Origin: RGEC01 sp964475595
GTDB taxonomy: Bacteria > Bacteroidota > Bacteroidia > NS11-12g > UBA955
Direction of reading: 5' to 3'
Assembly (NCBI GenBank): GCA_964475595.1
Contig: CAYYXG010000013.1
Coordinates: 11,495-75,494, forward strand
DNA length: 64,000 bases
Shown: piece by piece, positions 32,875 through 40,130 of the stretch
Layout of the letters: each line of letters begins with the position of its first letter
How positions within the stretch are numbered: position 1 is the first letter of the stretch
Made by a program: the position numbers and the translations under genes
Notes under the pieces: model-generated
Seen by the model: only the letters and a program-made list of their open reading frames with translations
Databases searched by the model: none
Told to the model about the DNA's origin: nothing

Positions 32875-33762
32875 GTGGGTGTTGTTAGTAAATATGGTCT
32901 GCTTTTTTTCTGTGCATGCACATTTTCCTCCATTGCCGCTCAGAGGCCAACCGTTTACAAACATTTTAATATTGGTAATTCAATGTTTCTGGGAGACCTG
33001 GGTGGTCGCCCCACCATTGGAACCCACGGGCCACAAGATTTAAACCTTGCCACCATGCGCTACAGCGTAGGTGCCGGTTTAAAACTGGCTTTTACTCCGG
33101 GGGTGGCCATCAAGGCCAATATCACCTATGCAAGGGTAGCCGGCGATGATAAGTTTACCCGCAACCCAGAGCGCAACCAGCGAAACCTTAATTTTTTTTC
33201 TCCCATTGTAAATACTACTTTCATGTTGGAGTTATCTCCGGGAGAATCTAAGCGCCTATATATGTTTGCCGGTGTAGGGTTGTTTTATTATGAACCGAAA
33301 ACCAGAATAGGGGAAAACAAATATCGACTAAGAGACTATGGGACAGAGGGGCAATATTTTTTGGCCAACAAAGAACCCTATAAACCCACCGCCATGATAT
33401 TTCCTTTTGGGCTCGGCTATAAAATCAAAGATGGGGGCTTGCGCGGACCTTCCCTTTCCATTGAATATGTGATGAATAAAAGCACTACAGACTACATTGA
33501 CGATGTAAGCACCCAATATGTAGACAAAACCATGCTGGCGAATCGTAATGGGGCAGTTGCTGTGCAGTTGATGGATCGGAGTTTTTCTGATATTCCCGGC
33601 TTTAGTGAGCCCGGCGCCATACGAGGCGACCCCAAAGACCTGGACAATTTTTCTTTTTTACAGCTGGTGTATTCGGCACCTATAGGAAAAGGCCGCGGTT
33701 CCGGTTTTGGTGGAAAAAAATTCCGCAGAAGACCCAATTCCCGTTGCCCGGATCGTTTTTAA
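32875..33762 (+). CDS. DUF6089-type outer-membrane beta-barrel protein
   Basis: 295 residues from a GTG start. Signal peptide GLLFFCACTFSSIAAQ. The mature protein starts with YKHFNIGNSMFLGDLGGRP and alternates barrel strands such as AGLKLAFTPGVAIKANITYA and KRLYMFAGVGLFYYEPK, matching the DUF6089 family of small Bacteroidota outer-membrane barrels. The C-terminal tail is basic and may be flexible. Function is unknown. Confidence 0.8.
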   Translation: MGVVSKYGLLFFCACTFSSIAAQRPTVYKHFNIGNSMFLGDLGGRPTIGTHGPQDLNLATMRYSVGAGLKLAFTPGVAIKANITYARVAGDDKFTRNPERNQRNLNFFSPIVNTTFMLELSPGESKRLYMFAGVGLFYYEPKTRIGENKYRLRDYGTEGQYFLANKEPYKPTAMIFPFGLGYKIKDGGLRGPSLSIEYVMNKSTTDYIDDVSTQYVDKTMLANRNGAVAVQLMDRSFSDIPGFSEPGAIRGDPKDLDNFSFLQLVYSAPIGKGRGSGFGGKKFRRRPNSRCPDRF

Positions 33763-33785
33763 ACCCCTTTGTTTTTGTACCTTTG
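33754..33785 (+). promoter_or_regulatory. Promoter of purQ (-33 TTG, 21-nt spacer, -7 TACCTTTG)
   Basis: TTG at 33754-33756 and TACCTTTG at 33778-33785. The purQ ATG at 33792 is 6 nt beyond. The -33 element lies inside the last codons of the DUF6089 gene. Confidence 0.6.
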
Positions 33786-33791
33786 TCACCC

Positions 33792-34484
33792 ATGAAATGC
33801 GGTGTTGTCATATTCCCGGGCTCTAATTGTGATCATGACCTTATGGTCGTGTTAAAATCCATAACCGGAGAGGATCCTGTTAAATTGTGGCACCAAAACC
33901 CAACGATTGAAGGTTGCACCCATGTGTTTTTACCCGGTGGTTTTTCCTATGGTGATTATCTGAGAAGTGGGGCCATTGCCAAACTGTCCCCGGTGATGAG
34001 GGCTGTCTCTGAACATGCTGACAATGGTGGATTTGTAATGGGCATTTGCAATGGTTTCCAAATTCTTTGCGAAAGCGGACTTCTTCCCGGCGCAATGCTC
34101 CGGAATACCAACATGAAGTTTGTCTGCAAAAACGTTTACTTGACGCCAGTAAACACCAACACCATGGTGTCCTCCGGACTAAAAGCCGGAAGCGCGCTTA
34201 CCATTCCCATCGCCCACGGTGAAGGCCGTTTTTATGCCGACGATCAAACCCTGGAAGAACTTGAAAAGAATCAACAGGTTGTTTTTCGCTATTGCGATGC
34301 CTCGGGCAACCCCACACCTGAAAGCAACCCCAATGGTTCGCTAAATAATATTGCGGGGGTTTGCAATGCCGGCTTTAATGTGTTTGGGATGATGCCCCAC
34401 CCGGAACGATGCGCAGAGGAAGGGCTTTTTAATACAGACGGCCGCGCATTGTTTGAGTCCATCTTGGCTTTGGCGTCAGCATAA
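33792..34484 (+). CDS. purQ: Phosphoribosylformylglycinamidine synthase subunit PurQ
   Basis: 230 residues. Glutaminase subunit that supplies ammonia to PurL in purine synthesis. Marks: KCGVVIFPGSNCDHD start, FLPGGFSYGDYLRSGAIA, the nucleophile Cys in GICNGFQIL, and the catalytic His/Glu in MMPHPERCAEE. The ATG at 33792 is chosen by the family start and by the -7 box 6 nt upstream; the frame extends to 33744 without a better start. No PurL or PurS is adjacent. Confidence 0.95.
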   Translation: MKCGVVIFPGSNCDHDLMVVLKSITGEDPVKLWHQNPTIEGCTHVFLPGGFSYGDYLRSGAIAKLSPVMRAVSEHADNGGFVMGICNGFQILCESGLLPGAMLRNTNMKFVCKNVYLTPVNTNTMVSSGLKAGSALTIPIAHGEGRFYADDQTLEELEKNQQVVFRYCDASGNPTPESNPNGSLNNIAGVCNAGFNVFGMMPHPERCAEEGLFNTDGRALFESILALASA

Positions 34485-34593
34485 AAATCGCTTTTTTCAG
34501 ATTTTTGTCATTTCAACCATTTTAAAACAACACTTTGGGGGTTCTTTGTGTCTTTATTGTACAATAAGTTATAGCCACAATCGGTTATCACTT

Positions 34594-34602
34594 AAAGGAG
34601 GT
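34594..34602 (+). promoter_or_regulatory. Shine-Dalgarno sequence (AAAGGAGGT) of the 32-residue frame
   Basis: AAGGAGGT is an 8-nt match to the 16S anti-SD. The G-rich core ends about 5 nt before the ATG at 34607, the ideal spacing. Confidence 0.6.
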
Positions 34603-34606
34603 CCCC

Positions 34607-34705
34607 ATGAACACACAAACCCGCAAACCCAAAGAATCGCAAACCGTGTTGGCGCCTAGGCGTCGTTCAGATAAGGGGCCTGTACAAAAAGCAGCCGGCG
34701 CTTAA
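34607..34705 (+). CDS. Candidate 32-residue basic protein with a strong Shine-Dalgarno sequence
   Basis: An ATG frame of 32 codons ending in TAA, preceded by AAAGGAGGT with 5 nt before the ATG. The peptide is basic and disordered-looking (12 of 32 residues are K, R or Q; start MNTQTRKPKESQ, then APRRRSDKGP). Such a strong Shine-Dalgarno sequence is rare in Bacteroidota, where the anti-SD of 16S rRNA is sequestered; none of the other starts in the window has one. The stop overlaps the convergent prfA stop by 4 nt. No homolog is recognised. It could also be a chance frame, but the ribosome-binding site argues for translation. Confidence 0.5.
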   Translation: MNTQTRKPKESQTVLAPRRRSDKGPVQKAAGA

Positions 34706-35772
34706 ACCCCGCCATCCTTCATTCTTTCCGCGTTTTCTGCAACCTGCAATGCATGGATGATTTCTTCCAGTTCGCCATTCATTACCGCGGTCAGATTGTA
34801 AACGGTTAGGCCTATTCGGTGGTCTGTTAGTCGGCTTTGGGGAAAGTTGTATGTTCTTATTTTCGCGCTTCTGTCACCGGTGCTCACCATGGTTTTGCGC
34901 CTTTTGGCGACTTCCTCCATTCGCTTATTATACTCCGCCTCGTAGAGTCGGGTTCTGAGCATGTTCATGGCTTTTTCCCGGTTTCCGAGCTGCGTTCTCT
35001 CTGTCTGGCAAACCACTACCGTTCCGGTGGGAATGTGTGTTAGCATCACCTTGGTCTCTACCTTATTCACGTTTTGACCTCCCGCACCACCGCTACGGGC
35101 TGTTTCCATTTTCACATCCGCCTCTCTAAGCTCAAAATCAAATTCTTCCGCTTCGGGCATTACAGCCACGGTGGCGGCACTGGTGTGAACCCGACCCTGG
35201 CTTTCGGTGGCCGGAACACGCTGCACGCGGTGCACCCCGCTTTCATATTTTAAAACACCGTAGGAATCCTCCGCATCTACTTCCAGAATGATTTTATTAT
35301 AACCACCCATACTGCCTTCCACCGCGTCTGCTACGCTAATTCTCCAGCCTTTTTGATCGCAATAACGCTGATACATTCTTGCCAGGTCCCCTGCAAACAA
35401 TGACGCTTCGTCTCCTCCGGTTCCGGACCTGATTTCTATGACCGCTTTTTTTGCGTCTTCCGGGTCTCTTGGCAAGAGTAGCAACCTCACTTCCTCTTCT
35501 AAAGCAGGCATTTGTTTCTCTATTTCATCAGCACTTTCTTTGGCCAGTTCTCTTAAATCTTTATCCTTTTCATTTTTAAGAATTTCCCTTGCTTCCTGAA
35601 GTTCTGTTAGGCATTTTTTATACATATGATAGGCCTGTGATACCGGCTGCAACGCCTTGTATTCCTTGTTTAGCTGGGTAAATCTTTTCCTATCAGCCAC
35701 CACTTCAGGGCTGCTAAGTAGCTGTTCTACCTCCGTAAATCTTGCATGCAGGGCTTCAAGTTTATCTAACAT
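34702..35772 (-). CDS. prfA: Peptide chain release factor 1
   Basis: 356 residues. Releases peptides at UAA and UAG. The anticodon-like PAT motif in RVQRVPATESQGR identifies RF1 (RF2 has SPF), and the catalytic GGQ is in SGGAGGQNVNKVETK. Starts 1 nt inside the upstream gene (TGATG). Confidence 0.97.
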   Translation of the reverse strand: MLDKLEALHARFTEVEQLLSSPEVVADRKRFTQLNKEYKALQPVSQAYHMYKKCLTELQEAREILKNEKDKDLRELAKESADEIEKQMPALEEEVRLLLLPRDPEDAKKAVIEIRSGTGGDEASLFAGDLARMYQRYCDQKGWRISVADAVEGSMGGYNKIILEVDAEDSYGVLKYESGVHRVQRVPATESQGRVHTSAATVAVMPEAEEFDFELREADVKMETARSGGAGGQNVNKVETKVMLTHIPTGTVVVCQTERTQLGNREKAMNMLRTRLYEAEYNKRMEEVAKRRKTMVSTGDRSAKIRTYNFPQSRLTDHRIGLTVYNLTAVMNGELEEIIHALQVAENAERMKDGGV

Positions 35773-36557
35773 CAGTGCTGCTGCAAAATTAGGTCACCAT
35801 TGGTTGTTGACAATGTTTTATTTCCCCGAAGAGACAGCAATTTCCCGCCAAAAATCATTCCTGCTTGTTGTCGGGATGTGGGCCGCCTTTTTCCTCTCCC
35901 CTCAAAGGGTTCAGTCAACCAAATCTCACCACGGTTGAGCATCAGTAGCCTGTTGCCTGCCAAATCTGCACAATGACCTTCATTTTCATCCAATTCAGCG
36001 AGTACGTTGAGGTTCATATTCAATACCAGTGTGGTATTCTGTGGGGTGGTAAGCACAATTAACAGCCCATTGTCCAGAATGTTGCCGGCTTTCCTGTTTG
36101 CTTTACCTTTGGTACACAACACCATACTTTCCTGAACCACCATTCCACTGCGGTCTAGTTTTTTCAGTGTGCTGCTGTTGTCGTCAAATAGCCAAACCTG
36201 TCCATCATTGGCACGACCAAAACCACCTGGCTTTATATTGTTTTGAGACAAAAGAGAACTACTTCCTGTGGTATTCAGTTGGTTGTCGGTAATAAGCAGC
36301 ATGCCCGTATTTTGAAAAAACAGCATGGGTTCCATAGGGTTGTCTACATCCACAATCACTCCTTCTCCATACTGCGCTACGGAATTGCAGACACTGCTTT
36401 TTTGATGATCCCACTTACAGAGTCTGTACGCCGAATCTACCACATAAACCGTACCCTTCACATCGATGTCTGCGGCAGCAATTCGGCCCGAGAATGGCAA
36501 TGTATCAGGTGGTGCTGCATGTAAACAACAATATAGGGACAAGGTAAAAAAATTCAT
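35772..36557 (-). CDS. Secreted beta-propeller-like protein of unknown function
   Basis: 261 residues with an N-terminal hydrophobic stretch (MNFFTLSLYCCLHAAPPD) that can act as a signal peptide. The rest repeats short beta-blade-like units such as IAAADIDVKGTVYVVDSAYR, DGQVWLFDDNSSTLKKLDRSG and ENEGHCADLAGNRLLMLNRG, typical of NHL/WD-like propellers. No catalytic residues are recognised. It overlaps lpxH by 4 nt upstream and prfA by 1 nt downstream, so it is translated from the same transcript. Confidence 0.7.
   Translation of the reverse strand: MNFFTLSLYCCLHAAPPDTLPFSGRIAAADIDVKGTVYVVDSAYRLCKWDHQKSSVCNSVAQYGEGVIVDVDNPMEPMLFFQNTGMLLITDNQLNTTGSSSLLSQNNIKPGGFGRANDGQVWLFDDNSSTLKKLDRSGMVVQESMVLCTKGKANRKAGNILDNGLLIVLTTPQNTTLVLNMNLNVLAELDENEGHCADLAGNRLLMLNRGEIWLTEPFEGRGKRRPTSRQQAGMIFGGKLLSLRGNKTLSTTNGDLILQQH
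35784..35791 (-). promoter_or_regulatory. Possible internal -7 box (TAATTTTG) for prfA
   Basis: TAATTTTG ends 11 nt before the prfA ATG at 35772, inside the 3' end of the upstream gene. It could give prfA independent expression. Confidence 0.4.
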
Positions 36558-37306
36558 GGTGTTTGTGTTTGTTCCCAGGCAAGCAGCTTCATACTGGAGC
36601 CGTCAAAAACTGCATATTGCTTTTGATGCATCCATTCACCCAGGTTTATATACCTACTTGTTTCTCCAACAACAATATCCATCGCAAGATGCCTGTGGCC
36701 AAACACAAAATAATCCACCGGGTTTTTTTCTATATATGATTTTGCAAAAATCGTCAGGTATTCTTTGTCATCGCCCAGATACGTTTCATGCCTGCCTTTT
36801 TGTTGTATGCGGCTCTTTTTACTCAACGTGTTTGCCAGAGATATTCCGAGCGACGGATGTATAAAACCAAACATTATTTGACATATTCTGCTTCTGAAGA
36901 TTCTTCTGAGGATCTTATATCCGTATTCACCGGGGCCCAATCCGTCGCCATGATGCAGAAAAAATCGTTTTCCATTTCTGTCAATAATTAACTCATCAGA
37001 TACAATCTTTACACCACACTCTTTGGCAAGGTATCCAAACATCCACATGTCATGATTTCCTTTGAAAAGGGTGACGCTAATTCCTCTGTCTGTTAGTGAG
37101 GAAAGTGTTCCCAGCAGCCGTGTAAATCCTTTGGGAACTGCCTTTTTATATTCAAACCAAAAGTCAAAAACATCGCCTAACAGATAAATTTCTGTGGCAT
37201 CCTGAGCAGCCATTTCAAGCCACCTGCAAATACTTTTCTCTCTTTCTAAACTGGTAGCGTAATCGGGAACACCCAGATGAAAATCGCTGGCAAAATAAAT
37301 TTTCAC
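36554..37306 (-). CDS. lpxH: UDP-2,3-diacylglucosamine diphosphatase (LpxH-type)
   Basis: 250 residues of the calcineurin-like metallophosphoesterase fold. Fourth step of lipid A synthesis: UDP-diacylglucosamine to lipid X. Metal-binding motifs: ASDFHLG, GDVFDFW, FKGNHDMW, LHHGDGLG and VFGHRH. The C-terminal part is typical of Bacteroidota LpxH. It overlaps pheS by 4 nt and the beta-propeller gene by 4 nt. Confidence 0.9.
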   Translation of the reverse strand: MKIYFASDFHLGVPDYATSLEREKSICRWLEMAAQDATEIYLLGDVFDFWFEYKKAVPKGFTRLLGTLSSLTDRGISVTLFKGNHDMWMFGYLAKECGVKIVSDELIIDRNGKRFFLHHGDGLGPGEYGYKILRRIFRSRICQIMFGFIHPSLGISLANTLSKKSRIQQKGRHETYLGDDKEYLTIFAKSYIEKNPVDYFVFGHRHLAMDIVVGETSRYINLGEWMHQKQYAVFDGSSMKLLAWEQTQTP

Positions 37307-38310
37307 AAGCCTGAAAATTGAGACAGTAGTCGAATGTCGTTGTGAAACATGTCCCGTATATCGTTGATGCCGTATTTTAACATGGTAATTCGGTCTATCC
37401 CCATGCCAAATGCGTATCCCTGATAAACCTCAGGATCGATATTACAGGATTTCAGTACATTAGGATGTACCATACCGCAACCCAATACTTCCAGCCACCC
37501 CGTTCCCTTAGTTAATCGCCTGTTCTCTTCTGTGTCTGTTCCGGCCCAAATATCCATTTCAGCACTGGGCTCTGTAAAAGGAAAGTAACTGGATCTGAAT
37601 CTCACCTGTGTGCCATCTCCAAAAAATTGCTGCACAAAATAATACAAGGTCTGTTTAAGGTCTGCAAACGACACGCCTTTGTCTATATAAAGACCCTCTA
37701 TCTGATGAAAAAAACAATTACTCCGCGCACTTATGGCTTCATTTCTATATACCCTACCCGGCATTATCAAGCGTATGGGTGGGGTTCTTTTTTCCATTTC
37801 TCTTATTTGTACACTGCTGGTATGGGTTCTCAGCACATGCTTACCAATAAAAAATGTGTCTTGCATGTCCCTAGCAGGATGGTCATCGGCAAAATTTAGG
37901 GCTCCAAAATTGTGCCTGTCGTCTTCAATTTCAGGTCCATCCGCTATGTCAAATCCCAGAGAATAAAAGATATCGCACAATGCATTTTCTACAATTTTCA
38001 ATGGATGTGAACTGCCTGCAGCAACATAAGAAACCGGTAAACTGCTATCAAACTTATTCTCCGATGTAGATGATTCTGATAATTCCTGTTTGCTGTTTTT
38101 ATAAACTTCTTCCAATCTCGCCTTCAAAGCATTCAAGGGTTTACCTACAGCTTTCTTTTCTTCACCTGGCAGGTTTCTGAATGCTTCCATCAATGCCTGT
38201 ATTTTTCCTTTGGAGGAAAGATAGGTCAGACGAAACTGTTCCAGCGATTGGGCATCGGTAAATTGCAATGAAGCAGTTTCTGTTTCTATTTTTTCAATTT
38301 CGTCTAGCAT
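37303..38310 (-). CDS. pheS: Phenylalanine--tRNA ligase alpha subunit
   Basis: 335 residues. N-terminal coiled-coil arm (about 1-85) that binds tRNA, then the class II catalytic core: motif 1 around GPEIEDDRHNFGALNF, motif 2 in FRSSYFPFTEPSAEMD, and motif 3 in GYAFGMGIDRITMLKYG. The beta subunit gene is not in the window. A -7 box lies 8 nt upstream. Confidence 0.96.
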   Translation of the reverse strand: MLDEIEKIETETASLQFTDAQSLEQFRLTYLSSKGKIQALMEAFRNLPGEEKKAVGKPLNALKARLEEVYKNSKQELSESSTSENKFDSSLPVSYVAAGSSHPLKIVENALCDIFYSLGFDIADGPEIEDDRHNFGALNFADDHPARDMQDTFFIGKHVLRTHTSSVQIREMEKRTPPIRLIMPGRVYRNEAISARSNCFFHQIEGLYIDKGVSFADLKQTLYYFVQQFFGDGTQVRFRSSYFPFTEPSAEMDIWAGTDTEENRRLTKGTGWLEVLGCGMVHPNVLKSCNIDPEVYQGYAFGMGIDRITMLKYGINDIRDMFHNDIRLLSQFSGL

Positions 38311-38318
38311 TCTGCTTA

Positions 38319-38326
38319 CAAAAGTA
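38319..38326 (-). promoter_or_regulatory. -7 box (TACTTTTG) for pheS
   Basis: The box ends 8 nt before the ATG at 38310. It probably drives pheS-lpxH and the following genes. Confidence 0.55.
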
Positions 38327-38330
38327 AAAA

Positions 38331-38690
38331 TAACCTGGGTTTTTTGTTACATCATGTTTTCCCCTGAATCCCCATCCCTAATATATAATTAAAATAATTC
38401 ATTTAAATAAGATAATATCATATATTAATACAGCTGTGTGGATATGTGGAATACCGTTGTTTTACTTGGTGATTTTTTTTAATGAAATAGTTAAAATGCT
38501 TTATTGATAAGCATTTAACCCATATTTATATTTTATTGTTCATGCTTAGTGGCTGTTAATTTATTCATCATATATGCGAATTAATAGGTTTAAAACCTGA
38601 TGTTTTTTTAACGGGTTTCAACATCATCGCTGAGTACGTTTCCTTTTTCACGTGAAACTGTAATATAATTCACTATGTTTTTTAACCTAT
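38331..38690. other. AT-rich non-coding gap with DnaA-box-like and palindromic sequences (possible origin region)
   Basis: The longest non-coding stretch in the window, visibly AT-rich. It holds two abutting DnaA-box-like sequences read on the plus strand, TGTGGATAT (38437-38445, one mismatch to TGTGGATAA) and TGTGGAATA (38445-38453), an 8-bp inverted repeat AAATGCTT...AAGCATTT (38494-38516) with no T tract, AGGTTTAAAACCT near 38590, and a parS-like palindrome at 38644-38659. An origin is possible but unproven. No RNA gene is recognised. Confidence 0.3.
38644..38659. promoter_or_regulatory. parS-like site 1
   Basis: TTTTTCACGTGAAACT matches the consensus TGTTTCACGTGAAACA at 14 of 16 positions. 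In the AT-rich gap. Confidence 0.6.
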
Positions 38691-40130
38691 TCAAGGTTTT
38701 TCCGTGTCTTTTACATATAAATCAACAGCCATATTTTCCTTTATTTTTAAGGAAGGTAGTTTTTTGTAAAATTCACCGGGTAATGCCACGTTTAATTTGG
38801 GTCCATCTAGCAATCCGTTTCTATTAGCATCATGAAAATAAGCCACTTCATGGTCTGTAGGTTGAACCCAAAGGATTATTTTCTCCTTGGCCTCTATATT
38901 ACTTTGATACACTTCTCCTGATACTTTATTTTTTATCGTTATATTCATATTGAAGCTTTCATTGTTATGAATGGTTAATTGAGTATATATCGGTAAACTT
39001 ACTTTCAAGGTATCTTTAATTTCTTTGCCTGTTTCAGTAATCAGATTTAAAGGTAAACGTATGTTTCCTGTATGATTGGTCTTGAATATATAAGTTGCTT
39101 TGTTTAGATTAATATGGATTTGTCCTGAATCAATCAAATTTTGGCTGTTAGAATATATAAAGTATTTATTTGTGGCAGATTTAATAACGGCGTTGGCAGA
39201 AATAACTAATTGCTGAAATGAGTCCAAAAGAAACGCAGGTTTAATTAATTTATAGCGAAAATTATATTTCAGTCTTTCTGCTTTTCTAGGAATAATATAT
39301 TGGTTGCTGTCGAGACTATTGAGTTCATTAAAAACCTGGTTGCTATCTCCAATGAGCGTATCATTAAAATTAATAAACGATGAGTACGGATCTAAATATT
39401 TTATTCCATATAGTCCAAACAGCGTCTTATCAAATTGATATAAATTCAATTTTTTCTTTTGTACTGAATATATGGTGATTTTAGCTGTATCTCCGGGTTT
39501 TACTTTGACAAGCCCAGCATCCTCATTTATTTCAAAAGAATCATTTCCATTTAGGTCGTTATAGGCCAAAATATCAATGCTATCGGTTGGTAATCCATGT
39601 AGGGAAAATTGCAGGTTTTTATTGGTTATACTGCGATAATAAGGAGCTTGAAAGCTTTGTATTTTTACTTTTTTACTTTTGGGTTCTTCTATGAAGAAAC
39701 AGCTTCCATATATTGATTGGGTATCTAAATTATTGCCTGTACTAAATAATAAGGGCTCGTAAAGCCCGGCATTGCCTTCATTTAAGTCTTTAACACTTTC
39801 GTTTAGTTGAATGCTGTATGTAGTGTTATCCTTTAGATTCGTTCCTGATATTTTAATGGTAATATTATCTTTACCTACGGTAATAACAGGTTTAACATTA
39901 GTTTTTGGTGAGATAACAATTTGTTCTTTAAGGTTTGACGTTTGTATGTATTCGTCAAATTTAAAAATGATAGAGGTGGGCCTGGTGTTAACACTTTTAT
40001 CGGCAGGGTTTATGAGTATTAACTTAGGGGGATTAACATCTTTGGCACCGCCGGTAGGTGTTACGGGATTCGCACAGTGTGATAAAAAAACAATGGTTAA
40101 AACAGGTATAATAGAATGCAGTTTGCTCAT
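38691..40130 (-). CDS. Lipoprotein with N-terminal Big_5-type Ig-like domain
   Basis: 479 residues. Lipobox VFLSHCANP with Cys about residue 20, then PTGGAKDVNPPKLILINPAD, a very conserved Bacteroidota start leading into an Ig-like Big_5 domain (FKFDEYIQ, VISP, ISGTNLKDNTTYSIQLN). The remainder includes strand-rich segments such as DILAYNDLNGNDSFEINEDA and YFHDANRNGLLDGPKLN, a possible calcium-binding type of turn. Function is unknown. It overlaps mnmG by 4 nt. Codon use is more AT-rich than most of the window. Confidence 0.82.
   Translation of the reverse strand: MSKLHSIIPVLTIVFLSHCANPVTPTGGAKDVNPPKLILINPADKSVNTRPTSIIFKFDEYIQTSNLKEQIVISPKTNVKPVITVGKDNITIKISGTNLKDNTTYSIQLNESVKDLNEGNAGLYEPLLFSTGNNLDTQSIYGSCFFIEEPKSKKVKIQSFQAPYYRSITNKNLQFSLHGLPTDSIDILAYNDLNGNDSFEINEDAGLVKVKPGDTAKITIYSVQKKKLNLYQFDKTLFGLYGIKYLDPYSSFINFNDTLIGDSNQVFNELNSLDSNQYIIPRKAERLKYNFRYKLIKPAFLLDSFQQLVISANAVIKSATNKYFIYSNSQNLIDSGQIHINLNKATYIFKTNHTGNIRLPLNLITETGKEIKDTLKVSLPIYTQLTIHNNESFNMNITIKNKVSGEVYQSNIEAKEKIILWVQPTDHEVAYFHDANRNGLLDGPKLNVALPGEFYKKLPSLKIKENMAVDLYVKDTEKP

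Noticed and set aside
38494..38516. Inverted repeat AAATGCTT...AAGCATTT as a terminator
   Set aside because: No T tract follows on either strand, and the AT-rich stem would be weak; kept only as part of the origin candidate.
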